Below, piece by piece: positions 13,001 to 28,000 of a DNA stretch of 64,000 nucleotides (positions are counted from its first letter, which is position 1; each line of letters starts with the position of its first letter). The notes under the pieces were generated by a model. That model ran no database searches. It was given only the letters and a program-made list of their open reading frames with translations, and was not told the origin of the DNA. This DNA is from Plazaster borealis (lineage: Eukaryota; Echinodermata; Asteroidea; Forcipulatida; Labidiasteridae), in the NCBI GenBank assembly GCA_021014325.1, contig CM037464.1, positions 6,603,127 to 6,667,126 on the forward strand, in the 5' to 3' direction. The translations under genes were made by a program, and so were the position numbers.

Positions 13001-16000
13001 GCGGCAGCAAACGAAGAAGAGGTCCTTGTGCTTACTTCATAGAACATATTTGCCATCACTTTGCCCTTAAATAGACGAGGGAGAACAAAAATCAAGTGTC
13101 AAGTTATAGTTCCAGAAATCTCATTTTTGTATGCAATTAACGAATAGTAATTTTTGGTTGAACGAAGAAAAATTAACTAGAGCAGGACTTGAACTTGTGA
13201 CCTCCGGATTACTGTGCCGGTGCTCTACCAACTGAGCTATCTAGCCCTATGTTGGCGGTCTCCCTATTTTTGTCAATATCTTTGTTCGGGGTGCCAGTCA
13301 GAAGCCAATCAACCTGTAACTGCCGTATAGCCAGGGATCACACACAGGTTTACGATACAACCTGGGAAGCAGCAGCAGAGGGATGACCTTAAGGGGATGC
13401 GTATTTCGCAGGTCAATTCACAGTTTACCTAGGACTTTGTTATTGTACTCATGTACAATCAAAACGTCCTTGGTAACCTGTGAAATACGCTTATTTTTCT
13501 GCTTCAGTAAGTGCTGATTTTTTCGGTTACAGTCAGCAGAGCCGTGAAATTGGGCCCCGATGAAAAGTCACATGCCAGGCTAGAGGCTTTTTGTCAACTT
13601 GAACAGTGGATACTTCCTTGGAAACCTTCTTAAGGGCCCAATTTCATAGAGCTGCTTAAACAGACAATTTTGCTCAACAAATTTGTTCTTAACAAAACTC
13701 AGCAGGATATACCAGTCAAAGATGGTGTATGTGACATGGTATTTTTGCTGGTAACCTTATTCTGGTAAGCATAATTTTGTTGTGCTTAGCTACATTTTGT
13801 GCTTAAGCAGCTCTATAAAATTGGGCCCTGAAGGTGAGGATGGCGAGACACAAAGAGGGACTTCTTACCTTGAGAATATGGTCCAAGCTTCGTTCTTTCT
13901 GAACGGCAATACGCATGCTGTGTGCAACATTGAACACATGATGGAGCTGGAGGGATATGAAAAAAAAACAAAAAACACACGATCAAAACAAATTTGCTTA
14001 CTGAGAAAAAGTGATTCAGTGGCTCAGTGGCTCACTGAGAAACAGAGGTTCAATCCACTCTGGTTGAACAACACAAACATTGGCTAACTTCAAACCGCAA
14101 TGTGCTGGGCACAGAGAGCATTTGCAATGTCTGCAGAAATTGGCAAACAGTCAAGGGATGGTGTTAGTGAAATGTTAGCCACTTTAACAAGAAAATTGAC
14201 AAAAAGCAGTGAAAACTCCATGAAAATTAGACTAGACTGACCTTAAAGCCTTCCTCAAACAAAATAAATAAATAAATAATTTGGGAGGCTAATCATCCCG
14301 ACTCGCAGCTGAGAAGCTGAATTGCGAAGGACGTGGCTACAATATGTTCAAGCCGCAGGCATGCAAGGGCACCTTTGGCAGCCATATATGACCACAGAGC
14401 ACAGCCCGAGATCGAAAGTGTTTTTTCCAGAGGGAGGAAAACCCTTGTGGCATAGGAGAGATCCAAAGCACATCTCTACTTACATTATGGCCTCAGCAGG
14501 GAGTGGAACCAGGGCCTCAGTGGTCAGAGGCAAGCGCTTTATGCACTAGCCACCCATCAAAATGTTTCAAATCAGATTTTTTTTTTGAAGTAATAAAAGT
14601 GATCATTATGATAAATTGTACAGATGCGTTGATCAAAACAAGCAATGAAAATAGTTTATTTTTATAAGTAAAAGACAAACCGTTGACCGACACAGGAAAT
14701 ATACCTTAATAGATACTGCAACATGATTGGTCCAATACATTGATGCGCGTAAAGCTTTTGAATACAGGGCGATCCGGTCCAACAGTTTGGGTGTTGAGTT
14801 ACTGAATGGTGTTGGACTGAGGACTGCACTAGTAAACTGATTAAGCTTTACATGGGATCAGGCACACCACCATAATCAGAGTCCAACAGTTTGGGTGTTG
14901 AGTTACTGAATGGTGTTGGACTGAGGACTGCACTAGTAAACTGATCATGCTTTACATGGATCAGGCATACCACCATAATCAGAGTCCAACAGTTTGGGTG
15001 TTGAGTTACTGTATGGTGTTGGACCGAGGACTGCACTAGTAAACTGATCATGCTTTACATGGGATCAGGCATACCACCATAATCAGAGTCCAACAGTTTG
15101 GGTGTTGAGATACTATACATATGGTGTAGGACTTTCTGCTTAAACAGCTTAATGAATTTGGGCCCAGGACACTGCTGGGATTTAAAGGCATCGTACACGT
15201 TTTGTAATGACTCAAAACAAATATTAGCATAAAAATTTACTTGGTACCAAGCAACGGAGAGCTGTTGATAGTATAAAACATTGTAGGAAACGACTCCCTC
15301 TGAAGTAACGTAGTTTTTGAGAAAGAGGTAATTTCTCACTAAAATAATAAAAAACTTCTTGCAAGAAGTTTTTATTCCCATCTGAAAGCACACAAATTTG
15401 GACAACAAGGGTGTTTTTTCTTTCATCATTTTCTTGCAACTTCGATGACCAATTGAGCCCAAATTTTCACAAGCTTGTTATTTTATGCAAATGTTGGGAT
15501 ACACCAAGTGAGAACACTGGTCTTTAACAATTTCCAAACGTGTTCAGTGCCTTTAAACTCTGTTGAGTATCAAAGTATACTAATCCATCAGAAAAAAGAA
15601 ATAAATTTTCTTAGTGCTTGTTCAAATAAAAACAGTACAACTTACATGTAAAACTTTGTAAAAAATTCTTTCTCATTTAGATTCTGGTCTTGTAAAAAAG
15701 GTTTGTGGTCTGGTAAAATGTTTTAGCTATACAAGCCCTGCAGTCTTGTGGAATTTTACCCCAAATTCAAGCACTGTTTCACGTTTTGTAATGACTCAAA
15801 ACAAATATTAGCATAAAAATTTACTTGGTACCAAGCAACGGAGAGCTGTTGATAGTATAAAACATTGTAGGAAATGACTCCCTCTGAAGTAACGTAGTTT
15901 TTGAGAAAGAGGTAATTTCTCACTAAAATAATAACAACTTCTTGCAAGAAGTTTTTATTCCTATCTGAAAGCACACAAATTTGTACAACAAGGGTGTTTT

Positions 16001-19000
16001 TTCTTTCATCATTTTCTTGCAACTTCGATGACTAATTGAGCCAACATTTTCACAGGCTTGTTATTTTATGCATATGTTGGGATACACCAAATGAGAACAC
16101 TGGTCTTTGACAATTTCCAAACGTGTTCAGTGCCTTTAAGATGACGAGCTACTCACGTGTTCTCTTGTGAACTGCGTGGCACTGAGGATGTGTTTGTTGT
16201 AGAGTAGATTCACACCGGCTGTTGATTGGATCTCCATGGGAATCACTTGACTGGGCTGAGGGGTGAGCTGACCGGGGTGCTGCTGGGGTGGAGGGGTGAA
16301 GGTCAGGGCCTTGTAGAGTCCCGTGACTGGGATCACATTGGGCGACAGGTTGCCGATATCTATTGATGGAATAAAGATGACACAATTCGTTTCGATCTCG
16401 CAAACACAAAAATCGACGCTTGAAAACAGTGAAAACATATGAGGATTTTTCCACTATTTCTTTGTGACTCCGATGCAGATTGAGCTTACACTTTCACAGG
16501 TCTGTTATTTCATGTATATGTTGAGTCACACAAAGTGCGGATGCCGATCTTTGACACATACCAATGTTGTCCGCATGCTTTAAAGGTAATGTACACTTTT
16601 GGTAACAGCTCAAAATCAGTGTCCACATTTTGTGTGATTCAACATATGCATGAACAAACAAACCTGTGAAAGTTTGAGCTCAATTGGTCATCGAGATCCT
16701 GAGAAAATAGTGAAAAGAGACCTTATGTGTTTTCTGTTTTTTCCAAATATCGCGTGTGATAAAAACTATTGTTTTACTCATTTCTCAGAAACGATAGCAT
16801 TTCAGGCAGAAATATTTTAAGGAACCCTTTCTACCATTACTTACTTTAAATCATGTAAGTTTTGTGTGAATCTGTGAACGATTGTGTTTTTCGATCTTAC
16901 CAAAAGTGTACAGGGCCTTTAAGCAAAAACGAGTCTTTAACCGGAAACACTTTGTGCTGCCGACAATTCTCTTAAAAATGAACCTCCTCAAAAATGTACA
17001 ATGTCTGTTTGAATCTTCAATAAATGGAACTTTTTCATCAATGTTTCAATATTATTGGGATGTTACGCACTAAGGTAGGATTGAGGTATTTATAAACCTC
17101 TTTTAAGTAGGGTTAGAATTTTCTTTCGGTTCTCTTACCTCCATGTTCAGACACTCTATGCACCCTGGGAGGAAGATTAAACCTCTCAATTCCCGTCTTA
17201 TGAGGTGACGGTGGGGCAGAGTTTGGAGCCGATGATGGAGTCACTTGGACGGCCAGGGGTACGCTAGCCGCAGTGGGTACGAGGATGGGGGCATGCTTCT
17301 TCATGGCAGATGGGATTAAGATGCCCTCCGGGGTTGAACGAATGTCGCGACCGAAACCGGGTGGAACCAGGACCTTTGAGGATAAATAAAACAACATTTG
17401 AAAGTTACACTAAAATGGAAAATGACGATTAAAGTATGGTAAGTAAAATTGACCGCACACAACAACAACAAAATGTGAAAAATTGTAAATTGCCTGACGT
17501 TTCTACCCTAGCAGAGTCTTTCTCGAAGGCTAAATGACAACACAACACACATAAACAGGTATACTGGAGTAACAGAAGCAGTCAAGTGGACAGAAAGGAA
17601 AAGGGAGAGAGCCAGAAAACACACAGAAAAAGCACGGGATGAACAATGAAGAAGGAGACGAGGGACGGAAGTAGAGGGAAGGGGCTGGATCTATGTTATG
17701 TATTTCGAAAGCGCCATTATCAAACATGTACGAACTTTTTTTAACTCAAAAAGTGTTATCAATCGTACATGTATGACCCATAGTGCATGTTATCACAAGG
17801 CGGCATTTTCACTCAAGAAATACTATTAACTTTGGGAAGTACCAAGGCAACACAAATCAGCAAAATACATTTTGATTGGTGAGAAAGACTTTGTTTTTCT
17901 TCAGAATTTCGAAAAACCTAAAACAGCTGGGCACTGAAAGAGTTAATAAGTGAACGATACAGACTACAAATGGGGATATCTGTGGAAAAAGGAGAGAACA
18001 AAAAACTAAGAAGACAATTAAGAAATAAAAAAATGAAGAAACAAAACACTACCTGTCCATCAATGTAGGCCACCTCCCCTCTGAGCATGACCCTCCTCAG
18101 TTGACCTTTAACCTTGCGACCTGCAAAGGGAGTCCATTTACTCTTGGTGAAGTTCATGGCTTTGGGAATGGTCCACACGTGATCCATATCAACCTCGATG
18201 TACGTATCGCGCTGCTCTGGAAGACCAAAGATTGTCCGTGGATTGGTGTACAGTCGGGAAATCAGGTCCTGTCAACAAAGAAAAATTACATATTCTTCAA
18301 AATGAATTTACAGGTTTTTTTTACAAGGGTCCCCCCTTTAATGGCCAATAAAGGCAGGTCTAGTCCACCGGACCCAAGCTTTGGTGTTGTCAGCAACAGA
18401 GTGTGGGTTCGAATCCCAGTCATGACACTTTGTGCCCTTGAGCAAGGCACTTAACCATAATTGCTTCGTAAAAAGTTGAGAAGGTAGTGCATTCTGCTCT
18501 ACCAGCCAGGCTCCTAGTGTATGGATGATACCCATGCCTACATCCTTACGGACCATGAAGGGGGTAACCCTGTTTCAACCCTATGAGTAGGTGGCAACGT
18601 GCCCCTGTGGTGGCAGTTGATTTGGGTCGACAGCCCAAATCAATTAAATGTAGCCCTCACCTTGAAGTGACCACCAGCCTTGTGATGTTAGGAGACCTCT
18701 CATAAAAACAAATTGTGACCTGTTCTCCAACTAAATTATTCAGAATCTATGTATAAAACAAAGACCGACTTTGAAACAGTAACCCCATGCCCCCCTCCTC
18801 CCCACTCTCTCTTCTCAGTAATCCCTGGAGATCCCCTATGGACGCTAGTTATCTCAAAGCATTTGTAAAAGGATGGGAACCAACCTCCATAGTGAGTCTG
18901 CCATCATTGACTGCAGTCAGCAACAGCGGCAGCATGGTCTCCAGACCGGGGAAGCCCGGGGGTGGGTTCGAACTCTCCTTCTCTTCCACCGTGTGTGGGG

Positions 19001-22000
19001 CTGGATTTAAGCAATAGAAAACAACTGTCAAGAAATTGCATTACACATAAAAAGACACAGATTTTGAGGGCATTACATTGCGGTGGATTGATTTGGGTTT
19101 TCTGTATGCGATACACCATGTATGTACATTATTACACAGCAGGGCTCGAAATTAACACTGGACCACAGGCCTGAGGCCAGTACTTTAAGCGTTGGGCCAT
19201 TAAAATCACGACCGGACAAGCCCGGTGGTCTTGTGTTTTTTAATTGACTAATAACAGTAATACCTCATTATGTAAAAAATCTGTAATATTGTGTAATAGC
19301 TTTGTGAAAAATGTTGACAATGAATCTGATAATCTTTCAATATTGAGCATCAGAGTAGCATGACAAATGAGATAGATCTTCTAGCCTCTTAGCGCTTGTT
19401 CAACTCATTTTAGGTTTTGGTCCGGTAAAAATGTTAAGCTACAAGCCCTGCAGTCTTGTGGATTTTCCTCCCAAATTCGAGCCCTGCACAGGGTTCCAAC
19501 TAGTCTGCTTCTCAGCACTAATCTTTGCTTGGGTTTCCTGATGAAAGTCTAGAGCAGACTACATGTAAGTAAAATATTGGAAAGACCAATAAATCACATT
19601 TTTTTAGAGATGTGATTGCAAGGAAAAATGAAACATACTGAAAACAGAGAGAGGTTTTCTCTTGGCTGAGACAGTATTGTGTTGGATTAACCGATTAGCG
19701 CTAATTTAAGCAGCTTGGGGTTGTATGCTCCCCAGGGAGAGTTGAGAAAGTTTGAGGAATGGTCAAAAAGTATGCCTGATGAACAGGAATAATAATGTTG
19801 TAAAGCGCCTTGATCTAGCTACTAGGATATGTGCCCTATATAAGAACTAAGTATTGTTATTGTATTAAGTATTATCTGTTTTTCCTTGATACAAGTGGGA
19901 ATGTTAAAATAATTATTTTGAAAAGGTTTTACTCACCGTGATCTGTGGCAAAACAGTCGATGATGTCCATATTCTCCCACAATGCATTCTGATCCTCCAT
20001 GGAGCTCAACATCGGTCTAACTTGACCTTTACCTTGACCTATGACATCCAGGTCATCCGAGGTCAGGAAGAGGTGATGAGGAGCTACCTCGCAGGTGACC
20101 TGCATGCCGGCCTTCTTGGCCAATCGGATTGTTTCAATCTAAAAACGAATAAAAGGAAGCCTTTTACATTTTGCAGTCGTTCTGGAAAGAATCTCAACAA
20201 CACAGACAAGCAACTTTGAAATTGCAAAGATGGAAATAGACCCCTTTCACTGGCCGCCATTGCTGAGGTCAAACAATGGAAACGTACATGTGTGCACGCA
20301 TCACAGAAAAATCCCGGCCAATGAGATGTCTTCATTGACCTTAGTGAGGGTGCTATTTTAGGCTCGCGACCAGAGCCGTATGTTGAAAGAGTTGCGACAA
20401 CTTGCGATTGGAGGCCATTTCGGTCCAAAAAACACATGTACGCACATAGGGTGCCAGACTAGACTGAACACTGGGTTGTGCTACATTTGACGATGGACAG
20501 AGTAAAAAACGCATGTTTGCACATAGGGTGCCAGACTAGACTGCACACTTGGTTGTGCTACATTTGACGATGGACAGAGAAAAAAATGCATGTGCGCACA
20601 TAGGGTGCCAGACTAGACTGCACATTGGGTTGTGCTCCAGTTGACGATAGACAGAGTACATGTATACTGTCAGAAACGTGGAGTCAACCAGTTCCTTCGG
20701 AATCACACATACTCAAAAGAGAGATTTAACTGCATGGTGTCACTGCAAAATTCTTACATTTATGACACTTTAACAAGGTACTTGAGCGAAATCTTTTTTA
20801 ACGGGAATGCTATTGAAACTTGTTTATAATGTGTTTGTTTATCATTTTAATGTAATTTATATATTTTTACACTTCTGATTTTTTCGTAATTATCGATCCA
20901 AAATTTAGGCCCCAACCTCAAGGTTTTGAAAAACTAGAAACACTTCTGCCGTTGAGGGCGTGCGTCAAAATGACAATACTTTGAAATCATGTGTGGGAGT
21001 TTGCTTTGTTATACCTCCATGCTGCAACAAAGCGGCTATACAAAACATACGACGTAACATGAGTGAAGGTTTTACCTAAATCTTTTCTGAAAAGCACCGG
21101 AGAAGGGTATTCAAAATGGTTGTTTTTTACACAATTAAAATCTGTTTATTCTCATGTGAACTCAATTTCCTTATTGATTGAAAACAATTTATACGAATTT
21201 CAGCAAAGATCACTTGTTGCTGTTTTCGTTCAAGTAGGTCTTTTAGCCTTTAGAGACCATAGCAGCCGGAAACGGCTTGTACCAAAATGCCCATAGCGGC
21301 CTCAAACGGCTCCAAGATCTGACATGTTTTCATTCAAACAAAAAGATAAAAGTCATGTCCTGAATTGACATTTTCAAATGTTCTCCATGTTAACATGGAT
21401 GTATGCTTCTGAAACAAAACCGTATTTCTGTTCTACATTTTTCCTTTGAGACACTTTTACAAGAACAAATTGTGTCAAAAACTCCACAATATTAGCCATG
21501 TCTGGGCGTATGGTGGCGGTTAAACAGAAACGAATGGTCTCTAAAGGGTTAAGAAACCATCTTTGGCTTGAGCTCAGGCTTGGACTCTGTCCACCTGTTT
21601 GAAGCTCAGTAAGGAAAGCACATGCTCTCTAAATAACTGACAAAGCCCAAGCAAAAACCCAAGCTTTGGTTTTGAAAAAAGGCCCAATTACAAGTCTAAG
21701 ACGATAGAGAACAAACCTCTTCCTTGCGAGCGACGTGACAGATGTGAATGGGTCGATTGAAGGTCTGAGCCAAGAACAAGATGGCCGCTGTGGTGCGTCC
21801 CTCAGCGTGGGCCACTAACGGCAGGTGGTGAGGCCAGTTCTCAACATGCTGTTGAACAATGAATGACACAGAGCAGGATTAATAATTTGCCAAAATACAT
21901 TTGATTATTTTCTTTATCATGAAGTTCATACAAAGCTCAAACAAGTACCACTCCTCCAGAGAAACCTTTCCATCTGAATTACTGTCAAAATTTTAAAAAC

Positions 22001-25000
22001 AGTGTTTTGAAGACCCCCCATATCACTGTTGCTAATTTTTGTGAACATGCACAAAATCCCTATAAAAAACCCAACTGTTTCTGATGTTTTTGATAAAGTG
22101 TGACCAGCAAACTTGATGAAACATTCGGATGAGCGTATGTTAAAAAAATATTTTTTTGAAGACTACCACCACAATATCAATGTTGCTCAATTTGATTTCA
22201 GCAATTTAAATAAGCATGTCTGAGCATGCGATCCACTTCTAGGAAAACTAGATTTACCCAGTAAGTCTTCCGTCAACTCTCAACCTGCACCCAATTTCAT
22301 AGAGCTGCTTAAAGGCACTGTACTCTGAAGTAACGTAGTTTTTGAGAAAGAGGTAATTTCTTACTAAAATAATAAAAGACTTCTTGCAAGAAGCCTTTTA
22401 TTCCTATCTAAAAGCACACAAATTTGTACAACAAGGGTGTTTTTTCTTTCAACATTTTCTTGCAACTTCGATGACCAATTGAGCCAAAATTTTCACAGGC
22501 TTGTTATGCATTGTTGGGATACACCAAGTGGTCTTTGGCAATTACCAAATGTGTTCAGTGCCTTTAAGCAGCAAATATTACTCAACAATTTTTTGCTAAG
22601 CAGAACTGAGCAGGATACCGGTCACAGACAGTACATGTGGATTGTTTTTTTTACTGGTAACCTTAATCTGGTAAGCATAAGTTTGTTTTGCTGAGCCATT
22701 TTTTTTTCTTCTAAAGCAGCTCTGTGAAATTGGGCCCTGAAAGTGTCTCGTAAAAAGTGCACTGACCGTTGCCCACAGCGATACATTGTCCATCCTGAGG
22801 GTAGTAAACGTATCATTCAGATACATCTTCAGCCCCATTGCCATCGGGCCAATATTCGTCACGTCATCAGAGTTCTCTGCTGCCGCTCCCAGATACAAGC
22901 CGTAATCGCAGCGTGCTCCAAGTCTGGCCAGCTGAAATGAGAAGCATTACAAAGAGGTTAATCTGGATACAAGCCGCAATCACAAAGTCTGGCCAGCTGA
23001 AATGAGAGTCATTTATAACTTATTAAGAGGTCAACCTAGATACAAGCCATAATCACAAAGTTTGGCCAGCTGAAATGAGAAGCATAACAAAGAGGTCAAT
23101 CTGGAGACAAGCCGTAATTACAAAGTCTGGCCAGCTGAAATGAAAGCCGTTTATAAACTTAAAAAGAGGCCAATCTCGATACAAGCAATAATTGCGAGGG
23201 TCTGGCCAGCTAAAAGGATAGTCACTTTAGGAGGTCAATCTGGATACAAGCCGTAATCACAAAGTCTGGCCAGCTGAAATGACAGTCATTTATAACTAAT
23301 AAAGAGGCCAATCTTGATACAAGCCATAATCACAAAGTCTGGCCAGCTGAAATGACAATCATTTATAACTAATAAAGAGGCCAATCTTGATACAAGCCAC
23401 AATCACAAAGTATGGCCAGTTGAAATGAGAGTCATTTATAAACTTATAAAGAGGCCAATCCCGATACAAGCCGTAATCACAAAGTCTGGCCAGCTGAAAT
23501 GAGAGTCATTTATAACTTATAAAGAGGCCAATCTGGATACAAGCCGTAATCACAAGGTCTGGCCAGCTAACATGATAGTCACTTTAAGAGGTTAACCTAG
23601 ATACAAGCCACAATCACAAAGTCTGGCCCGCTGAAATGAAAGTCACTTTCAGAGGTCAACCTAGATACAAGCCACATTCACAAAGTCTAGCCAGGGGTTA
23701 CCCCCAGTGTTTCTAGTTCAGGTAGCAAGCACCCTTGTTTACAGGTTTCCTCAGGCTTGCGAGCTTTACTTATGAGGCATCCTTGGTTTCATTACCAGAA
23801 ATAGATAATACTAATAGTAAACAAATGAAGTTGGGCACATTGTATAAGCCATTTTGAGGTATGATGGACACTATTAGGTTCGGGTAAATTTGTCTGTGTA
23901 CACCCAAACCAAACAGTGCACTCCTACAGTGTCCATCATATCTCAAAAGGGCTAATGCAATGATGATGTAAGAGAGACACTCGTGATTCGTTGATACCTT
24001 CTGAGCAAGGAGGAACGAAGGCTCATCAGTAACTGCTGGACTGGTATTCGGCATGACTCCAACCATGGTAATGCCACCGGCCAACGCCGCTGCCGTCCCC
24101 GATGCAAAGTCCTCTTTGTGGGTTGCTCCCGGTTCTCTCAAGTGGACGTGGACGTCGATTAAGCCCGGTAGGCGAACGATACGATTGGACGTCATGCAGT
24201 CAACGTTGGTCTTGAGGCGGGGGGCGCCGCCGATGCGTCGCAGGGCCTGTAAGAAAAGAGAAGTAGATTCTAATTCCATAAACCAGAATCAGTCTTGGAG
24301 AAATATTATGAAAGGAAACTTCAATTCCCAAACATTATTCCCAGAAAAGAAGGAAAGAGAGCTGCACAAAATATGATTTTTCAGCACACTGTTCATCACA
24401 AACATTTACAACAGCAATTTATTTGGCGTTTTATTGTTTAAGTGCACAGCCACAACCATGGGTACACTTTTTGTTACAAAGACACCGAATGAGCAACAGA
24501 TAAATATCGAGTAACTCTTTGCAGATCATGTATTCTACAAACTCAAGCACTTTTTATTCATCATCGACACAGCGATTGTTAATTGATATTTAAATAACAT
24601 TGAGATAACTGCTACATCAGTGGTTTTCAAACTGTTGTTCATAAAATGGACTCAAACAAAATGTGTACCCACGATTGTGGCTGTGCACTTAAGTGTTCTA
24701 TTAGAAGTCAATGTCACTGTGTATTTACAGCTAGGGGGTATTTTAGGCAACACATCATTTACATGCTTAACATGATATGTGCAATTCCAATTTGATTTCC
24801 AAAATGGTCGGCGTGGCAGTCAGTAGCCGTGTGGGAAGTGGTAGGTCAATATCGTCTTTGCCGAAATGAAAGATTCAGGACCGAGGATGAAAGGCCTAAT
24901 AACAACTGCTTATCCCTAGGTCAGTCGTACCAATCTTATCCAAGCCCAAACATGTTGGTGTGAAGTGACATAGGAGAGGCGGATATTCGAGGATTGGGGT

Positions 25001-28000
25001 CACCTGTAGAAGCCTAGGGAGTAAAGGGTTCACTAAGGGTAACAATCTTAAAAAGGGTAACCTACCTCCACAAAGAGTTTCGCTTTCTTGACATCGGTGA
25101 TTAACGGGATCTCCTTGTCGATAGCTAAACGGCGTGTCTGGTAACCACGGGTTACAAATGATGACGCCCGACGTGTACCGCCGTTGCGCATCGGCAGATT
25201 GATCACCAAGTCAAAATGCTTCTCGGCAAGGTAGTCCCCGATGCTTTGCTCTTGATCTGGGTTGCGTTTCTCACCGTTATCCTCAAACGGCCAATCCACA
25301 GCCTTGATCTGATTACGTAAACAAAGTTACTTTACTTTTGACCAATTGTCGGCTCAGGACTTCAAATGTCGCTAGTGCAGTTTGTATGGATTTCATAAAA
25401 TTTATACTTTGGAGATCCTTGCAAATAGAGTGTATTGATCAAGAATGGTCTCCAAAATAATTGTTTGGCAAAAAGAAACGTTCGTTTTCAAAGAAAAAAC
25501 ATTTTATTTGTGGATTTCAGAAAAGAAATCTAAAAATAATATTGGAGTCCAATATGGAAAATTATTGAACACTTTACAGCCTTGCTCCAAAAATAATTGC
25601 TACTCATGTCCAATTGAGGCGAAGTCGTGTCACGGCGACGGCGGACAAGGTTGCTGTCTACATGGAGACGTCCACGCTGTTTAGAAGGGGATTTCAGAAA
25701 TTGCAGAGTGTAGGTGGAACAATTTCAGTGTCTATTTTGTGTTAAATTGTAAACAAATTTCAAATGACACGGATCTATGTGCGAGTTATATAAAACAAAT
25801 ATTGAATGCATTTCGTTCGTGCGTTGTCGCTGAATATAATCACTCGGTGAAATCTGGCTTTTCCATTTCACGAGGATGGAATAGTCCAAATTTCACCTCA
25901 TGATCATATTCTGCAACAATGCACTCATATGCATCCAATATTTGTATAGCAGACCCTTTGCTTTCGAAGTCACAAGCTCAGACAGCACCCTTACCGAGTT
26001 CAAAGGAAGATCTATGAGTACCTGAGAGTTGTGCGCAGCACATACACACATGCACGTTTCCATTGTTTGACCTCAGAATGGTGGTCTATGCAAGGGGGGT
26101 TATTAAAATACCCTACTAATATCTGAAGTGACAAGAAGCAAGTCAATTTACCTTGATATCATGCTCGCTGTAGAAGTCTGCCGTTCCAATACTCGCATAC
26201 AGCTTATAGTCCATGTGTTCCAAGGTACGTACTGCCGGTAAGAGCTCCACTTTGCCCTGCAGAGAGACAAAATTACGTCCAGTTCAGGGATGAGATATGA
26301 ACAATCCAGGCTTGCCGGACTGAGTTCCCGGTTATTCCGACACCCAGGAACCTTGCGTGGCATGTTGAATTTTGGTTATTATGGTATGTAATGATTTTCA
26401 GGGTACCAGACTATGCAAACCAACTATTCACCTTGTAGCTACCGATGGACAAAATGATATTCTTGCATGGCATGTTGAATTTCGGTTATTATGGTATGTA
26501 ATGATTTTCAGGGTACAAGACTATGCAAACCAACTATTCACCTTGTAGCTACCGATGGACAAAATGATATTCTTGCATGGCATGTTGAATTTTGGTTATT
26601 ATGGTATGTAATGATTTTCAGGGTACCAGACTATGTAAACCAACTATTCACCTTGTAGCTACCAATGGACAAGAGGATATTCTTTTTGGGTATCTTGAAT
26701 CCCGTACTCAGCATGGCCTTCAGGTACGCTTCGTATCTGTCCTCTCCAAAGCAGGCTACTTCCCCGGTGCTCGCCATCTCCACACCAAGAAGCATGTCGG
26801 CACCGGCCAAGCGAGAGAATGAAAACTGAGGTACCTATAAAGAAAAGAACAGAAAATTTGCATACAGTGATGGTCTTGGCTTAATTTCATAGAGCTGCTT
26901 AAGCAAAAAAAGTAGCTAAGCACAACAAAATTATGCTTACCAGAATAAGGTTACCAGTCGAACTACTATGTCACATGTACAATTTGTGACCGGTATCCTG
27001 CTCATTTCTGCTCAGTAAACAATTGTTAAGCAATATTCTCTGCTTAAGCAGCTCTATGAAATTAGGTCCAGTTCAATACATTATCAAATACAGAACCCAT
27101 AAAAAAGTTGACAAAGTACACTCCACTAATTCTAAGATTTTCACAAAATTAACCAATAAAACAGCAAAAGGAATTATGATACGTTTATGATTTTATCATA
27201 ATAAACAACAGACCTTCAGGAAAATGTCACCCAATGCAACATACAGGCAACTGATTCCCTGCCTCTCTCCAATAATTTGTTTTAAAAATTCGCATTTTAA
27301 TTTTCTTGGGATAATAATAACACCCAGTTCTTACATAGCTTTACACAATACACGGGACCTACTGCTTTACATTCCATCCGAAGGATGCAGTAATATTGGT
27401 TAAAGTGTCTTGCTTAAGGACACAAGTGTCAAGACCAGGACTCGAACCCACACTCTGCTTATCAGAAACGCCAAAGCTCGAGTCAAGTGCGCTTGATCGC
27501 TCATCGACGATTAGTAAAATATCTCTGTGTGTGTTTTACATCCAGTGAATTGGTGATTCACACTACAGTTTTCCCTGGAGAGGATATATTCGCAGTGTAT
27601 CCTACGCAGCGCTCACCACACGAACTCGATCGTTTAAAGTTTGTTTGTGGTTTGCAAAGCAGCAAGGTTGTATTTTTCTGTGTTTGCGGTGTAAGATTTT
27701 TTTTGGGGGGGGGGTGAGGCTGGCGAGTGTTTTTCACATTCATGTCAGCCGTATAAAGGTCGCATACTGCCCGAGTGTCGCCGAGTTGCAAGGGTGTTTT
27801 TTGTTGTTGCTGACCCTTTTCGGGGAAAATGGCCTCTCCGGGGTAAACTGTAGAGGGCGCTATTAGTGCCTGGTATGTCAATGTATTTAACCACTCATGT
27901 CACTTTTGCCGGTCTGATGAGTCCAGGTTCAACCAAAAAAGCTTCAAATACTACTCAAACTTTTCACAACTTTTCCACTACTGTTGAAGAAGACTTATCC

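Noticed and set aside
16136..16454. Two overlapping minus-strand frames of ~100 codons extending past exon 32
   Set aside because: One is exon 32 plus read-through into intron; the other is an out-of-frame shadow rich in Pro/His.
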